A DNA stretch of 64,000 bases from Edolisoma coerulescens (Eukaryota; Chordata; Aves; Passeriformes; Campephagidae), in assembly GCA_013397115.1 (NCBI GenBank), contig VWZW01007673.1:62001-126000 (forward strand), given 5' to 3'. Made by a program: the position numbers and the translations under genes. Below the pieces are notes generated by a model, which was not told the origin of the DNA, made no database searches, and was given only the letters and a program-made list of their open reading frames with translations. Positions within the stretch are counted from its first letter, which is position 1. Every line of letters begins with the position of its first letter. Below, piece by piece: positions 38,201 through 52,392 of the stretch.

Positions 38201-41200
38201 AAAAGGGAATGGCAACTTGAAACAAGAGAGGATTGCCACTTTTCACCATAAGTCTGCCAAACTGACAGCCAGAAACATTACCACCTAGAAAATTGTCCAT
38301 GGAGAGGTGTTTTGATCTCCTTCACCACAAGTACATGTGCAAGGGTTGCATTAGAATGCATTTATATATTTTGATTTTTAATGCATTGTATTTTTTTGAG
38401 TTCGAGTGATATCCATGGACTCAGTGTACATATGAAGAAAACTTACTTGTCTCTTCTGTCTCCCAGTCATTTTTATAAGTGAGCTGATCATGTCCCAGAC
38501 ATTCTTACAAAGGATGAAAGTTTCCAGATGAAACCCTTAGTGAAGTGTTCCCATTATGGTTCAGTAAATGCCTTCCCAGATTCTTCCACACAGAAGAAAC
38601 CTCATTTCCTCCTTTGGAGCCTACTACATAGTTTGCAAATGTTTTTTTCCTTTATCTACCATTCAAATCTTATTCTGCAGGAATACCTTTTAAGCCAAGT
38701 AACTTCATCAACAATAATGAACAACTACATCAGAAAAATTTTCATGTTTTTAAGGGGATCTAGAGAAAACATTGTGTCTTTACCCTAGCAAGAGGAAAAT
38801 TCTGTCGGCATGTACAATAAGGTAAGAGAATAAAAACAATCAAACTTAAAACTAAACAAAAATAAACCAAAACAAGCAAATAAGTCAGATGGTAAGCAGC
38901 ATTTTGTCAGGAGGCTGGTATAATTGGGTTCCTTGGAGGGCCACGTGCCTGAGTAATTGTCTTGGTAAGAGGAATATGCTCTCTTACACAGTCAACATTT
39001 TCAGTGACCTGACTCACAGGAAGTTTTGGGCCTGGCAAATCAGACTCAAACTTTTATGCTTCAAGGTTGTACAAAGAAATACCATTTTTTGATTATTTGC
39101 ACTTCTTGTGAAAATGACACCCTAATGAAATTCATTGCTCAAAAGATATGTTGTCCCTTCTTTATAAAAAAATTAAACTTTGTTTCACCAGATAAATTCT
39201 GGTGGATATTAGCCATAAGCAACAAAAATTTCTCCCACATCACTGTTCTTAATCTCAGCAAAGAAAAAAACCTAGAGCACAGAGCTTGCTGTTGCATCAC
39301 AGAAAATGAGGAACCTAGCAAATACTACAGAGGACTGCATGCAGTACACATTTTGAAGAAGCACATTCAAAAAAAAAAAACAACCCACTTTGATTTTTCC
39401 TCTTAGTTTCATTTGAATAATCAAACTCTAAATTGGAGCACTTAAATGGAAGCCAAGGAACTTGGAGTGTGATGGAGGAAGCAGTAATCAGTTTGAAAAG
39501 ATGTTGAATCTCTGATGAGCACTGAATATGTCAGATTAAGTTATGTCCTAGAAAGGGAGGTTCCTTGAACAACTGCTAGTCACTTTAAATTATTCTGCAT
39601 TTAAAACAGGAAATCATCCAATTAGACTAACAGCTGCAGTGATTGGAATAAGCCTGGCATATTAGAAAATTAAAGAAAATGCAGCTGAGTACTATGGAAA
39701 GGAGCTAAGGTAAGTCATTTTCCCTCTTCTTTTCTGTAATAAAACTTAATTTCGAGGACTTTTAGGATAAGGAAATAACTGAAAATTTATTACATGTGAT
39801 TAAAATGGGAAAAAAACATTTAGCATGAATTATGCTGGATAATTTCTTTTTCTATGTATGTTCTGTTTGTCCTGAAATATCCACTGTTTCTTTCAAGGTC
39901 GGTAGAGACATCTGTATTTCTTCTTGTCCCAGGACCATTCCAATATAATCACTATTATTTCCAAATGTTTTAAAGATAAGCAACAATATTATATTGCAAT
40001 GACTCTTTGTCTTAGAGTCATCTCCATTTGAAACTTTCTTCTCAAAGACAGTCTGAGACTGGAAACTACAAGCTATATTTGAAAAAGGAAAACATAGGTG
40101 AGGTAACACAGAAGATGGAAATGAAATTCTATATAGTGAAAAAAGCCAACCTCAATAACAAACAGAATTCCGATGCCAGGGAAAATAGAATGATGAAAGA
40201 AAATAATATTGAAAATACAGCATACTATTAAAACACCTTGAGCATTCTACTACATCTGAGAAAATATATAAAACCAATATAATTTTACTTAGACACCTCC
40301 ATGTAATTTCAGAATCAGAAGAGGTACGCCATCCTGGATGTCAAAATTAACTTTTAATAACTAGACTAACATTAGACATCAGTCTAAAAAAAGCAAAATG
40401 AATAGAGTAATGAAGTGTCAGCCACAAATTATAAATTTATTTGTTTTATTTTTCTCTGTGAAGAATTGTGTTTTAAGCCAAAAAAAGACTGAAAAAATTC
40501 ATGTGGTAAAGCTTTTTATTTCCATAATGACCCTCTCAGATACCTACAGATACCCTACTGCAGATTTTGGCAGCACATCCCATAAGTGTCCTTCCAGAGA
40601 CATGTCTCATTTCTGAAGAGGTTGCTCCTGTAGGAATCTTAGGTAAGATAAGGAAAAGGATTTTTTCAAACTGGCCATGCACTGAATGTCAGGGCACATA
40701 CACAATTCCTCCTACAACATTTCCTACAAAGTGTTTTGCCTTGGGTTTCTGTCCCCTTGGTACACATGCAACATCGTCTAACTTACCACAAGAGTTCACT
40801 GAAATCACAACTAAATCTCTAGCAGGCAGAAATACAGACTTTAAGTGCTGTAATTCCTCTCAGCCCATTTTAAAATGCATCATTCCCCTGATGTGTGTTA
40901 AATGAGCCTCCAACCATAATTAGGAAAAAGTCTAATAATTTTCCTTTATATGTGATTTAAGATTGCTTTCTTCTGAAGATTCTTAACTAATGTTAAAGCT
41001 TTGAAAGTCTTGATAGGATCAAAGACAAATTCGTCAGGAAGAATATATTGACGAAAGTGAGTAATTTCTTATACCAGTATATATTCACCTCACATCAAGA
41101 TTTCACCAGCTCTGGAAAAATTAGATCTGCATTGCCACTGAAAGGATTGCTTTTAGTTAAAATGTATAATTTCAGTAAGAAAGTGGAATTAAAGAAAATT

Positions 41201-42054
41201 CAGGAGACACCCTCTTGCTTGCAGATAGGCAGAGGATTCAAAGACAAAGCTGCCCATAAGGAATGAATTTTCCTGGCCTGAAAATGCAATCAGTTAGGAA
41301 AAAAACCTCTTTAAGCCAGAAATGTGTTCAAAAAGTGTAATTTAACTTTAAAAATGGATTAAAGAGTATGTTTAAATCATTGATGGAATCAAGGTTCATA
41401 TGGTTTGAGCAGAAAGCCTGTGGCTTTTAGGTTACACAGAAGATGCTTGTTCTTGGGAAAACTAAAATTTGCATTAAAATTATAGATTTAATATTCACCA
41501 ATGTAATAGAAAAATTATCTAATGTATTGGGACCAAAGAGTAGCACAGCACTGCACTGGAACGCATCAGATGGACAAATGTATGGAAATCACTCTGACTG
41601 CTGGTGGAGTGCAAAAGTATGTGGAAAAAAAACCCTATGTCTTTAACACTACAAAACCATTGTGGTCAAATGTTTCAGTCCAAAACATTAGAAAGTGTCA
41701 TTGGGATACAGCTGCCCAAGCACAGCTGGTCAGTAGGCACAAGTCCTTGCAAGCTGCTCAAGTCCAATGCTTGGCCTTGATTAACACTGATGTGTGAAAC
41801 AGGCAGAGTCTAGAGCTGTCCAGCTGCCTGCCACAGTGCTGCTCTCAACCAGAAACTAAAAAAATAGGTTTTCAATCACATCCATGGAGCTGAAGCTGTA
41901 AAAAACTGCACTTGCCTACTACCTTGTTTTAGGCCTGTAGTCTGTGTATCGTGCCATGGGAAAATCCAGAAGGAGTCATGGCACATCACTTTTCACCTCC
42001 TCTCAAAGACTGTTTCCTATATTGCTTAATAAGCATCACTTAATTTTACTGTAA

Positions 42055-42088
42055 CACATTTAATGTATGAAAGCACATTTAATGTATG
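42055..42088. repeat. Spaced direct repeat of 15 bp
   Basis: CACATTTAATGTATG appears twice, separated by four bases. It is probably replication slippage. Confidence 0.9.
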
Positions 42089-45000
42089 GTAAAATCATGA
42101 TACAAGACCCATTGAAAATCAGCTGAGAGTTTTTTGGAGTTTTTTTTAAAGCTTCTCTGTTACCTGAAGGAGTCTTTTTCCTGTGATCACTAACTATTGA
42201 TTTGAACCAGCAATGATAATTTGTATGCTCAGTGTATCCTGGTGTGGGGGTTTTTTTGCTGTCTACTCAGAGATTTTAAAACTCTTTCCTAGACTGTTTC
42301 ATCCAAGCAGCTTTTCTTCACCTGATTCTTTTAAGCAAATGAAGAGTAACTGCAACCATTTAATCTAACCTCACATCTACCAGTGGCCAAGACTTCCAAA
42401 GATGAGCTCCCAACCCCTGTTTAGTCATTGAATTTGAAAATAGTAAAGATTGTTGTGCTGTTTCAGAAACTGAGCATCTGGTTCTTAATAAGATGTTAAT
42501 GCAATGAATGTTACTTCCCACATAGTTTTGAGAAATAGGTATTGCCGCAACAGCTTCACTTCACTTTTATGTGAATATAGTCTATCTGGCAGATGTACAA
42601 GTGACAATGCAATAGAATTCTGTAATGCATTCTACATCACACCTTAGGGTTAAGAAACTTGAGCAAAACAAAATTAGTGTGCTGCACACCATATAGGTTA
42701 AACACTAGTTAAATAGCATATTAAAAAAAAAAAAATAGATCTGTATGTCAAAATTATTTTTAGCTTTTAATAACTCATCAATTAGGTGATTTGTGGAGAG
42801 ACTATGAAGGAAGAAAGTAATCAGACATAATGTGAAGCTTTTGTCAGCTATTGTCGAAAAAGCAGAATCATTGTCAGTTTAAAAAAAGGGAGTTCTGCCA
42901 TTCACAGATAGCATCAAAGAGGAGTGTTTGGCTAGGAGGAAGGCAAACAGATGCAGAAAACCAAAAAACTGGTCAACTTAATGTGCACATGTACATATAG
43001 GCAGGTTTATGAGTTTCAATGTGGCCAAACATTGGAATATCTCTCATAGCAGCAGACAGAAGACTTCCATGGGAAAAGAGTGACACTTGAAAAGACTTTA
43101 AAATACTAGTGCATGATATTCTGAATGATCTGTGTCCACTCTGGTGCCACAGCCTAAATGGTTAATGTGACCCCTGCATGTATTTATTCTGCTACTACTG
43201 GTGGCCAAGGGAATGACATTCCTCATAAGTTGGTGGACTGGAGGACTCAGAGAAGTGCAACACCGCTTATTGAGAGGTTGAAAAAAGCCTTAGAAGGAAA
43301 AACTTGAGGAGTTCAGTCCCACAAGAAGAGCATAAATGTGTAATTAGAACACATTCTACAGGGAAGAGACACGTTACAGTGGACTTTCCACTCTAGTAGA
43401 AAATGTGAAGCTGAAAGTGTGAAAGCTGAAGATGGAAAAAATTGGATTGAAATTCGAGGATATTGCAAGAGTGAACAATTGAGTGTTTTGATTGGAATAT
43501 ATGTACAGATGTTCATCCTCTGCAACTAATTGTAAATAATACACAAGACTCTTGACAGCTGTGCATTTTAAGGAACTGGTAAGTGTTCTTAAGTAGTTCC
43601 CAATAGTTATTCACATTTTTCTCTTTACTTTCTATTTACCAGTTGACTAAGCCTATAATTATCTGTATGCCTGTGAAACTAGCTCCTGGTATGCACCAGA
43701 GAATGTGTTATTGGTTTCCACAGAAGTCTAATCAAATCATGAAGGCTCACAATAATCACCATCAATTTTTAGGCTTGAATCAGTTCTTCAGTACCTTTAA
43801 AAATATCTAAAAAACAAAAGAGGACTACTCTAGAATTTATTCACTTGCAATGTTAAATTTAAGAAAACAGTCAATAATAATTTAGAGAAATTATTTTTCT
43901 GTTAATATTAAAAGAGAAAAAAACTCCAGTATGTTTTTATTTGCAGCTCCGATTTATTTTTAATTTTAAGTCGGTTCCTAGACAGGCTTGACCATTTATC
44001 TCATTCTCTCGGTTCTGCTTTGGCTTTCTTTGGCTGACATGTGACTACCTCATCCTCTCTTTTGTTAGTTAGAAGACTACCCTCAAGGCCAGAAAAATCA
44101 TTTACTTCCATCTTGTCCTGGATTCAGAAAAAAAGATAATAATGCATTGACCTTCTGGTACATTTCACCCTTATTAAATGGATTTAATCCTTGTGATTTT
44201 AACACTCCAAGGAAATCTTCCTATCAGATTTCAGAAATATCAGCTAAATTTTCATGCATACAGCAGCATTTCTAGCCTTTACCAATGATTCTGAAATCAG
44301 TATATAAACAAATAAGAATTTTTTTCTCCAACATTTTATTGCTGTAGATATTATTGTACTGACATGTTAATTTTCTGCTGAATTAATGGTCTTTATCTGC
44401 TCCCTTTTCCTGTACATGAACATATTTTTTATAAAAACTAGATGAGAAAATTAGTAAGATGGAGCCAATGTAATTTATTTGTACATTGTTATTTGTTTAC
44501 ATATATTTGTCTACTTTGTTCATTATTTTCCTCTGCTGTCAGCATTTTAGAGAAATAAAAACTTTTGAGTGTATTACACATATAACTGTATTACAGCATT
44601 TCTTGGTGAGATAATATTTACACAGACTTTTACTTGAGATACATTCAGTAGAACTTTATGCCATTATTAAACCTTTTTGTTTATTTCTTAAATAATTTTA
44701 AAAAAACCCAGTTAATTTAGTGTGAAGTTATTTTTTATAATCAGTTCTCACATTCCTAACCAAAACTTACAAAATCCTGAAATTAAATGTTTAAATGAAA
44801 AGCTGGAAAATGCTGTTTTAAAAGATCAAAATGAAAATGTGAGCTTTTCAAAACAATCTTTATTAAAAAGTCATTTCAAGAAATAGTGACATTTCAATGA
44901 CCTCAACACTGTACTTTTTACTGAACTAACTATTCATTTCATTATTCATCTTTGTTTCTTGAGCCTATCCAGATAGATTGCTCATTCCTCTTGCATGGAA

Positions 45001-45800
45001 AAGAAATGACTTACTCATTTTTCCTGGCTGATGTTGCAATACATCTTTCCCTAAAAAAGGTTATAGGACTGACAGGAGCAAAAAAGGGGAAGATTAACTG
45101 TTGTGAAGCTATACATTAATTCGTGAGATACAGGAGCAGAAAAATTAATGTTTCCCTCTTCCCTGTGGGTTTTAAAATGGTTGGTATTAAACAAGGTTGA
45201 TCATAATGGTAATAACTTTTTTCCCCTGTTATAAATGATTTCTGTTTTGAATGGGGACACACACGGCACAGAACCTTGCTGTTTCACAAGACATGGTCTT
45301 GCATAGAGCATATTCTCATTGGGTCATCTCAGAGAAACTGCTGAAATTACGAAACTTTCCTACAGACTTGATATTCCTTTTGTTTCCGCTCAAATTAGTA
45401 GTCCCTGGTGCTCCTTTCCACACTTAAAAATGATGTGAATTTAGTGGCACTCTTTCTCAGAAAATATTGTGTTCCATGTATTTTCTATCCAGATATAGTC
45501 TGAAGACCTTAATGTCACTTGGTCATTTGGATAACTGCAATCCTTAAAGAAATTATTACTTTGTGGATACCAAGGATGTGATCATGTATATGCACACAAT
45601 TCTAGTTGTGGCCCACAGACTAGTATGAAGGAACTCTCTTGTGGTCCAACATACATGACCGAATGGTTGATTAGTAGAAGAGAGAAGGGCAAGTGGCCAT
45701 GGGAAAAGGAACCATTTCACAGACATGATAAAAGACAAAGATAACTACGGAGACAAAATTAGTAAGAATTATTTTTAGAGTCTCATACTCCTAATACTTT

Positions 45801-45830
45801 AACATTAAAATTAACATTAAAATTAATATT
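45801..45830. repeat. 12-bp tandem repeat, 2.5 units
   Basis: AACATTAAAATT is repeated twice perfectly and followed by a partial third unit AATATT. Confidence 0.9.
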
Positions 45831-45927
45831 GATGGGGAAAATTTACTACTGTATATCTTATCATCATATTCCCTATAAGAAATCCCAATACAAAATATCT
45901 GCTGCAACACAGAATAATGTGGAAGAG

Positions 45928-47039
45928 ACAGGCGTTGACATTGGTTGGCTGCTGAGTGCATACCAAGCTGCTCCATCACTCCTTTTCCTCAACAGGACAT
46001 GGGGAGAAAATACAATCAAAAGTTCATGAGGACACCATAAGTATAGAGAGATCACTCAGAAATTACTGTCATAGACAAAAGAGACTTGAATTAGGAAAGT
46101 TAATTAAATTTATTGCCAGTAAATTAGAGTAATATAATGAGAAAAAAGAACAACTTTTACAACATGTTTCCCCCCCACTCCTATCTTCCCAAGCTCAATT
46201 TCCTTTACCCCTGACTGTTCTACCTCTTACCATAAGCTATGCAAGGAGATAGGGGATGGGGCTCATAGCCAGTTCATAACACTTTGTCTCTGCTGCTCCT
46301 TCCACCTCACACTCTTCCCCTGCTCCAGCATAGGATCCTTCCCACAGGAGACAGTCCTCCACAAATTTCTCCAGTGTGATTCCTTCCCACAGGTTACAGT
46401 TCTTCATAAACTGCTTCAGCATGGGGACTGCCATGGGGTGCAATCCTTCAGGAAAAACTTCTCCATCATGGGTCCCCACCATGGGATCCCAGAACCTGAC
46501 AGAAAACCTGCTCCAGAATGCACTCCCCTCTGCTTGGGTCCACCTGTCCTGACAGGAGCCTGCTCCAGCACAAGCGTCCGACAGGGTCACAGCTTTCTGC
46601 AGGATACATCTACCTGCTCCAGTGTCGAGTCCTCCAGAGACTGCAGGTGAGTCTGTGGCCCCTCATGGGCTGCAGGAGCACAGCTGCCTCACCATGGTCT
46701 GCACCACGGGCTGCAGGAAAATCTCTGCTCCAGTGTCTGGAGCACCTCCTCTCCCTCCTTCTGCGCTGACATTGGTGTCTGCAGGGTTGTTTCTCTCACA
46801 CATTCTCACTCCTCTCTCCCACCTGCTGTTGTACAGTATTTTTTTTTCCCTTTCTTAAATCTATTATCCCAGTGTCACTCCCACCATCTCTGATGGGCTC
46901 AGCCTTGGCCAGTGGCGGGTCTGTCTTGGAGCCAGCTGGCATTGTCTCTGTTGGACACAAGAGCAGCTTCTGGTGACTTCTCACACAAGGTACATCTACT
47001 GATCCCCTGCCACCAGAACCTGTCCACACAAACCCAATA
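45928..47039 (-). mobile_element. Near full-length avian ERV solo LTR, minus strand
   Basis: Recognised as a bird endogenous-retrovirus LTR (ERVL-like in my recollection; family name not assigned). On the minus strand it begins near 47039 with TATTGGGTTTGTGTGGACAG and continues through CCAGCTGGCTCCAAGACAGA. The GC-rich body has repeated GCTGGAGCAGG and CTGTGGGAAGGA units (about 46270-46720). The polyadenylation signal AATAAA is complementary to 46109-46114. The element ends with the TGATCTCTCTATACTTATGG and GGAGTGATGGAGCAGC blocks near 45928. No gag, pol or env sequence lies on either side, so this is a solo LTR, presumably left by LTR-LTR recombination. The canonical TG...CA ends are mutated, and I could not find a target-site duplication. 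The 117-codon minus frame inside it (46237-46590) is fortuitous. Confidence 0.8.
46109..46114 (-). promoter_or_regulatory. LTR polyadenylation signal AATAAA
   Basis: TTTATT on the plus strand gives AATAAA in LTR orientation, within GGCAATAAATTTAATTAA, the position where this LTR family carries its poly-A signal. Function in this decayed copy is not shown. Confidence 0.55.
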
Positions 47040-50000
47040 CTGCTATGCAGACACCCACAGGGTAATAACTACATTCAGACATTCTAATTTTCAACTGAAT
47101 GATGTATTGCGTGTGCACAGCCCAGGACATAGTATGTAATACAAGGTTGTCTAAAGCCTTTCTTAAATGTTATTGAAGGTAAAGTGTAAAATTTCATCAA
47201 CAGGGCAAAAAGAAATTCATTTCATATCTCACAATAAGATGTTAGTGAAAGATGTAATTCCCACAGGTCTGTGGCTGTGAGAAGGGTTTACACAGGAGCA
47301 AATCAACCATGTGGGAAGAATCATAAGTAGTGTGAGTCAATGCCTGTGTGACACTGTCTGATCATCTGGACCACACAGTTCATCAGGAGTTCTGAGGGCA
47401 CATGGATGTGTAAAAAAAGCTTCCCATTAGCTAAGTCTCTATTAGCTACTCTGAGGCCTTACTTTCATTACCAATAAACGAGGCATTTGCCTTCCAAAAA
47501 CGCACTTCAACTGATCAAATACATATTCTGATTATGAATGGGTTGCATGCAGATATGTTTGCAGATATATCTACAAGCATGCAGATATAATAGCTCAGTG
47601 GCACTTGGGCAATATTGAATATAAATGGTTATTTACATAATTACAGCATCCATGATTGTACTCCCTCATTGCTGAAGAGAACTTGGGGGATTTTCTTAAT
47701 AACACATAATTCATTTTCTTTTGGCACTGAAAGGCTGGGTATTCAAGCAGCATGTTGTTGGTACTGTAGATGCTATGCAGTTAATGCTGTGGGGGAAAAA
47801 CACATTTCAGTTGAGGAAAATAAACTTTAACTGCCATTTTCTCCTTTAAGATGGAGGGACACTTGTCATTTAAAAAGTCATCAAACTCTACCTGATGGAA
47901 TCATATGATTGAAAAATCTTTGTTTACTCATTTTCCAAGTCTTCTAAAAAACTAATGCTAAAGCTGAAACATTCAACTAATTTAAAATTAACAAAGATTT
48001 TTCACAGTTCTGCTCCTGGTTTTTGTACTCCTCTGCTCTTTCTTCTTTAGCTCATGTTTTGCATAATAATATGATATCAACATACTGAAAGTAAACAATA
48101 CAATTAGTACTATTAGCATTCAAGGTATCTTCAGTCTGGACCCCTTTGTACTTGGTTGAATTTTCTTCAAAGGATTTAAAAGCTGCAAGGAAAAGATGTT
48201 CTTTGCCTTTCGCAGAGATGGGATATATTATTACAGAGATTAAGACCCAGAGAGAAGGCTTTAGCTCAGCAAATGGGATGTGTGTAAAATGTAGGACCTT
48301 AAATCCAAGATAGTGATTCTTAAAATATCTCTACTTTGAATGCAGTTTTGTCGCAATGACGTCTGCACTCTGTCCAGCTTCTTGCTCAGGAGCTTATGGT
48401 ACCTCCTCACTGTGTTCTTCCTGTTAGCAACAATTAACAGTGGAAATATATAGCAGAAATATTACAAATATTAGTGGGGGCCAAAAAAACCAGTACTGAG
48501 AGCATGATCAAGAAGCTGTATCTGCCCTCTCACAGACCAGCAACACATCTACTGGACCATAGAACCTTCCTCCCAATTCCTCTTTTTCAGACTCTGATCA
48601 TGTGCTCCTGTCCTCACAACAGCACAGCTACCATGGGGTGGGTGATGCCATCCCATGTGGTGCTCCATGGCCTGGTGCTACGATACTCTGGTGGTGTTAG
48701 GAATTAAACTTAAAATCAAAACATTCCTGTATTGCTTTTTCTGTCAGATTTAGAAAGGTTATATATTGACACTTGCATCCTTAGAAGAGCTTTAAAAACA
48801 TGGGATCACAGCCCAGACAGAGACATCTGAACTTCACCTTATGGCAGGATTCTTGAAAAACAAAATAGCCTCTCTTCTGGATTTGCCTTGGGAAGCATAT
48901 TTAAGTTGAAGAAATACAGACTTGTATACCTGTACTCAGCATTGCAAATGTATTATACTAGGAAGCCCCTAGATTTTGCTAGATATTTTCCAAAAATCAT
49001 GGGTTGCTGTTTAAAAATTCAACTAAAAATACTATGTTTAATCATAAAATTAAAAAAAAAAAAAAGTGATTATACTTCCCCCAAAGGCTATAAATCTATT
49101 CTTGTAGTACACATTGCGAGAATGGACATTAACAAGGGATTCAAGATGAATTTTTTCTAGTAAGGCCAGTTTCAGTATCTTTTTCTCCTCCCATACGAAT
49201 TTTCTGCTGTTTATTTGTGTTGTCCTTTTGAATTTTAGTAGCCCTTTTAAAATCTTCTTCTTGATGTTTGAAAAATAATTTTCTATGTTTTGGTATATAC
49301 ACAGAGTAACAATATTTCTTTAGCATTATTTCCATAATAGTTTACATCATAAATATATAAATAAAGAGATGCAAAAATCAAAAGATGCTTCATTTTGTTG
49401 GTCCTGGAAAGATAAGAGTTTTTAGAAGTTTTTAGTTAGATTATTAGATATTTTTTGTATAAATAAAAAAAATCTAGGGTGTTGGGATGATTTAATAGCC
49501 TTCACTTTTTTTAACTTTCACATACACAAGAATTTGAACCTGTGAGAGATTATGGAGGTTTTGTACTAAATGTTACTTTATTTTAATCTCTTACTAATTT
49601 CAGTTATTATTATTTTGTTAAATTTAGTTAACAAATGCAATCTTTTTTTGTCTCTCTGGTGTAGCCAAGATCCAGACTAATCAATCAACTTTCAAAACAG
49701 AATACTGTGATGAAATTTGACATGGGGTGTGTGGGCAGAAGGCATTGGATTTATCAAGACCTTGAATCATTCCCTCTATTTGATCACGAAGTTCCTGTCT
49801 GACAAATTGTTGGAGAAAAGATAACACAAAATCCCAAATCCATTTAAAATATTCTTTTTTAATCATTATTTTAATCAATATCTTTGATTATGTTTCTTAA
49901 CTAATCTTTCATCTTATTTATGGCAGTCAGTCTCAAAGTTAAATAATTTCCTTAGTTTTACATTTATTTTAGATTTTTTAAAATATCATTGCATATCAGA

Positions 50001-51956
50001 TCTTGTTCTGCAAAAGTGATCCACAGCTAAGTGCTACTGGCCTCCTAAATAAATTCATTATTGCTCTTCTATAAGAATTTAAATTTGTTATATGTCTTGC
50101 TTTAACAGACAGATGAGAAGAAGAAAATTATACATTGTCTGACACTTGCATACTACTTAAATCCATATGTAACTCAATACATCAACCTTGAATATTTTGG
50201 CTATTACTATTACTGAAAATGCTAGAAAATCTGAGTGGGAAGGAAGAGGTGGAAATCTTACACTGGCCATATAAGTGTGCGTTTCAGAATGGCAGCAATT
50301 TGACCTGACCTCACTGTATATTGACACAAAGCAAGAATAAAGAACTGTTTTCTCATTAACTTGCATTTTTAAACCTCAAAACACTTGGAGAGCTGTTGGC
50401 AAAAATGTGTAAGACTTTAACTAGAGCCAGAACTGCCATTACAAGGCATGAGGAGATGACAGGTTGATGTCCTTCCACATGTACATTACCATATGCTTGA
50501 GTGGAGTTTTGTAGAGCTTTGTCTTCTTATAGTCTTATGTTCAAATAATTTAGTTGGATGAACTTATGCCTGCTCACATTATGTAGCTGGCTGACTCATA
50601 ACTGGCACTGATTGCAAAATGGGGAAATCATAGCCTAATTTCAATTAAAAGTCAGAGAACATTCTTTGAGAAAATGAATTTTAGTCTCTTTTAAAAATGC
50701 ATTATGCCTTCTGTCTCATTTGGAGTTGAATGGCCATTTTATTACCAGATGGCTGTAGCACTGTATCACTGATATCATGTAAATAACGAATTCAAGTCTG
50801 TGACACTGCTGTTAGACAGAATTTTTTATTTTACTTTTTAATAACAAATTTATAATTTAAATCAAGGTATTTCACCTTATAAAGACTGGTACTGGTTAAA
50901 GGCACTAATTCAAATGCCACAATGCTCTTTCAAATCACCAAGACCTTTAGTTACCAATTCTTCACAGAATGTGCAACTGCAATACTGCACATAGCAGACA
51001 TCAGACTCCTCTTTTCATTGAATTCAATGCTGAAAAGCTAGCTGATCTCAGCAGTAGGAGATTAGGTATCATTTTTGCCCAGACAACTGGAGGAAACTTT
51101 ATAGCTGAAAAGTCAGTCTCCTATTCTCGCATTTAAGAATTTTATAATTACTTTAGTATTGCAACCAAAAAAATGTTGTATGTTAAGGTCTCTCTATTAG
51201 TATGTACACAATTTTTTCTTTAAACTGGTATGGCACTATTTTATTTCTGCTTCTGGTTTCAAGATTTATTGCTTTGATTTAGTTGAAAGCTGTTCTTATT
51301 GCACTATTGTGAAACCTGAAAAGCATGTCTTTTCACATTGTGCTGTCTCGTTTCAGGGTTTTCTCACATTATAGGTTGAATTGATGCACCTCTGTGTACA
51401 GGAGAGCATCAATGCTCTTACCAAAAGCAAATTTTTATTCTGAGGGGATAAATGGTAGGTGCTATAGGTATTCATAAGGAAAGATCCAATTTTGCTATAG
51501 TTTTATTTAGTTGTATCTAAAGGACCAAAATTTTACTACCTAGGATTCTAGAAAATGAGAACACCATCAATGTCAATTGTATTAATTGAAGGTATTAAAC
51601 ATGACAGCTAAAAACAACTAAAATTCTTTTTCGCAAACAAACTTGATTTACAAATAACTGAAAATTAAAATACCTGCAATTAACCAAAGATTCTAATCAA
51701 AACCTGCTTTTAATGAGTCCAGGATGTAAACTTTGAGCCACTTAATTACTTGCAGTTCACCTTGTTGGAGCCAGAAGCCTTCCAGTTATTCACACACATT
51801 GTAAGCTGCTATGACCCTTCTTTAACCTATCAAAATCTCAGAACCGTGAAGCATGTACCTACTTTCCTAAATTTCTTCTGGCTTTGTAGGCACATGTTTG
51901 CATTTCATTTGCATTAGTGTGTGTCAAATGATTTCTTTCACTTCCTGTCTTTAGCG
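47040..51956. other. Non-coding DNA, nothing recognised
   Basis: AT-rich unique-looking sequence between the solo LTR and the large CR1. Short frames (for example 48474-48707 plus and 49681-49878 minus) show no recognisable domain. A small imperfect duplication of GCATGCAGATAT-type sequence lies near 47545-47590. Confidence 0.55.
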
Positions 51957-52392
51957 CTGGTGGAGTTTGCAGTCCTGAGGGATGTGGGTCAGGTGAAGAA
52001 TAAAGCAAGGACCCTGAATTTTAGGAAAGCACAACTCCAGCACTTCACAAAGTCAAGAGGACCCCCTGAGGAACTGCCCTCAGGCAAAAGGGAGCAGAAT
52101 AGAGTTGGAGACCTTTAAGGACATCTTCCAGACAGTGTAAGAGCTAGTGTTCTCTAGGTGTAAGCAATCAGGAAAGAAAGATAAGACTGGCATGGTGAGA
52201 CAGATCCTGCTGGTCAAACTAGAGGGAGAGAAAGAAATGCACAGGCAGAGGAAATAGGGACAGGTGTCCTAGGGAGAGTATAGGGACACAGTAGTTGTGT
52301 AGGAACGGGGTCAGGAAGGTCAAGGCGAGACTGGAGCTGACCTTGGCAAGGGACGCAAGGAAAAATATGAAGGGCTTCTATACATTCGTCAG
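51957..52392 (+). pseudogene. CR1 ORF2 remnant upstream of the RT domain
   Basis: Plus-strand translation, with frameshifts, gives the CR1 segment between endonuclease and reverse transcriptase: FAVLRDVGQVKNKARTLNFR near 51960-52025, then a decayed stretch, then KEMHRQ near 52235 and ARLELTLARDARKNMKGFYT near 52325-52385. The family's next residues (YVNQKRK-like) are cut off at the inversion joint around 52393. The endonuclease domain is absent, as expected for a 5' truncation. Confidence 0.82.

Larger units (their letters stand above)
29520..45927. other. Long non-coding stretch, almost featureless
   Basis: About 16 kb of AT-rich sequence without a recognised LINE tail, LTR, exon or RNA gene. 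Minor items: a poly-T tract (31513-31538), a possible palindromic-MITE remnant (about 32175-32245), a spaced 15-bp direct repeat CACATTTAATGTATG (42055-42069 and 42074-42088), and a 12-bp tandem AACATTAAAATT (45801-45824). Open frames of 60-126 codons are scattered on both strands without similarity to anything I know. Confidence 0.55.

Noticed and set aside
46237..46590. 117-codon minus frame
   Set aside because: Lies wholly inside the solo LTR, in its repeat-rich body; it is not a retroviral protein.
49681..49878. 65-codon minus frame with an amphipathic look
   Set aside because: No recognised protein and no supporting splice sites or conservation data.
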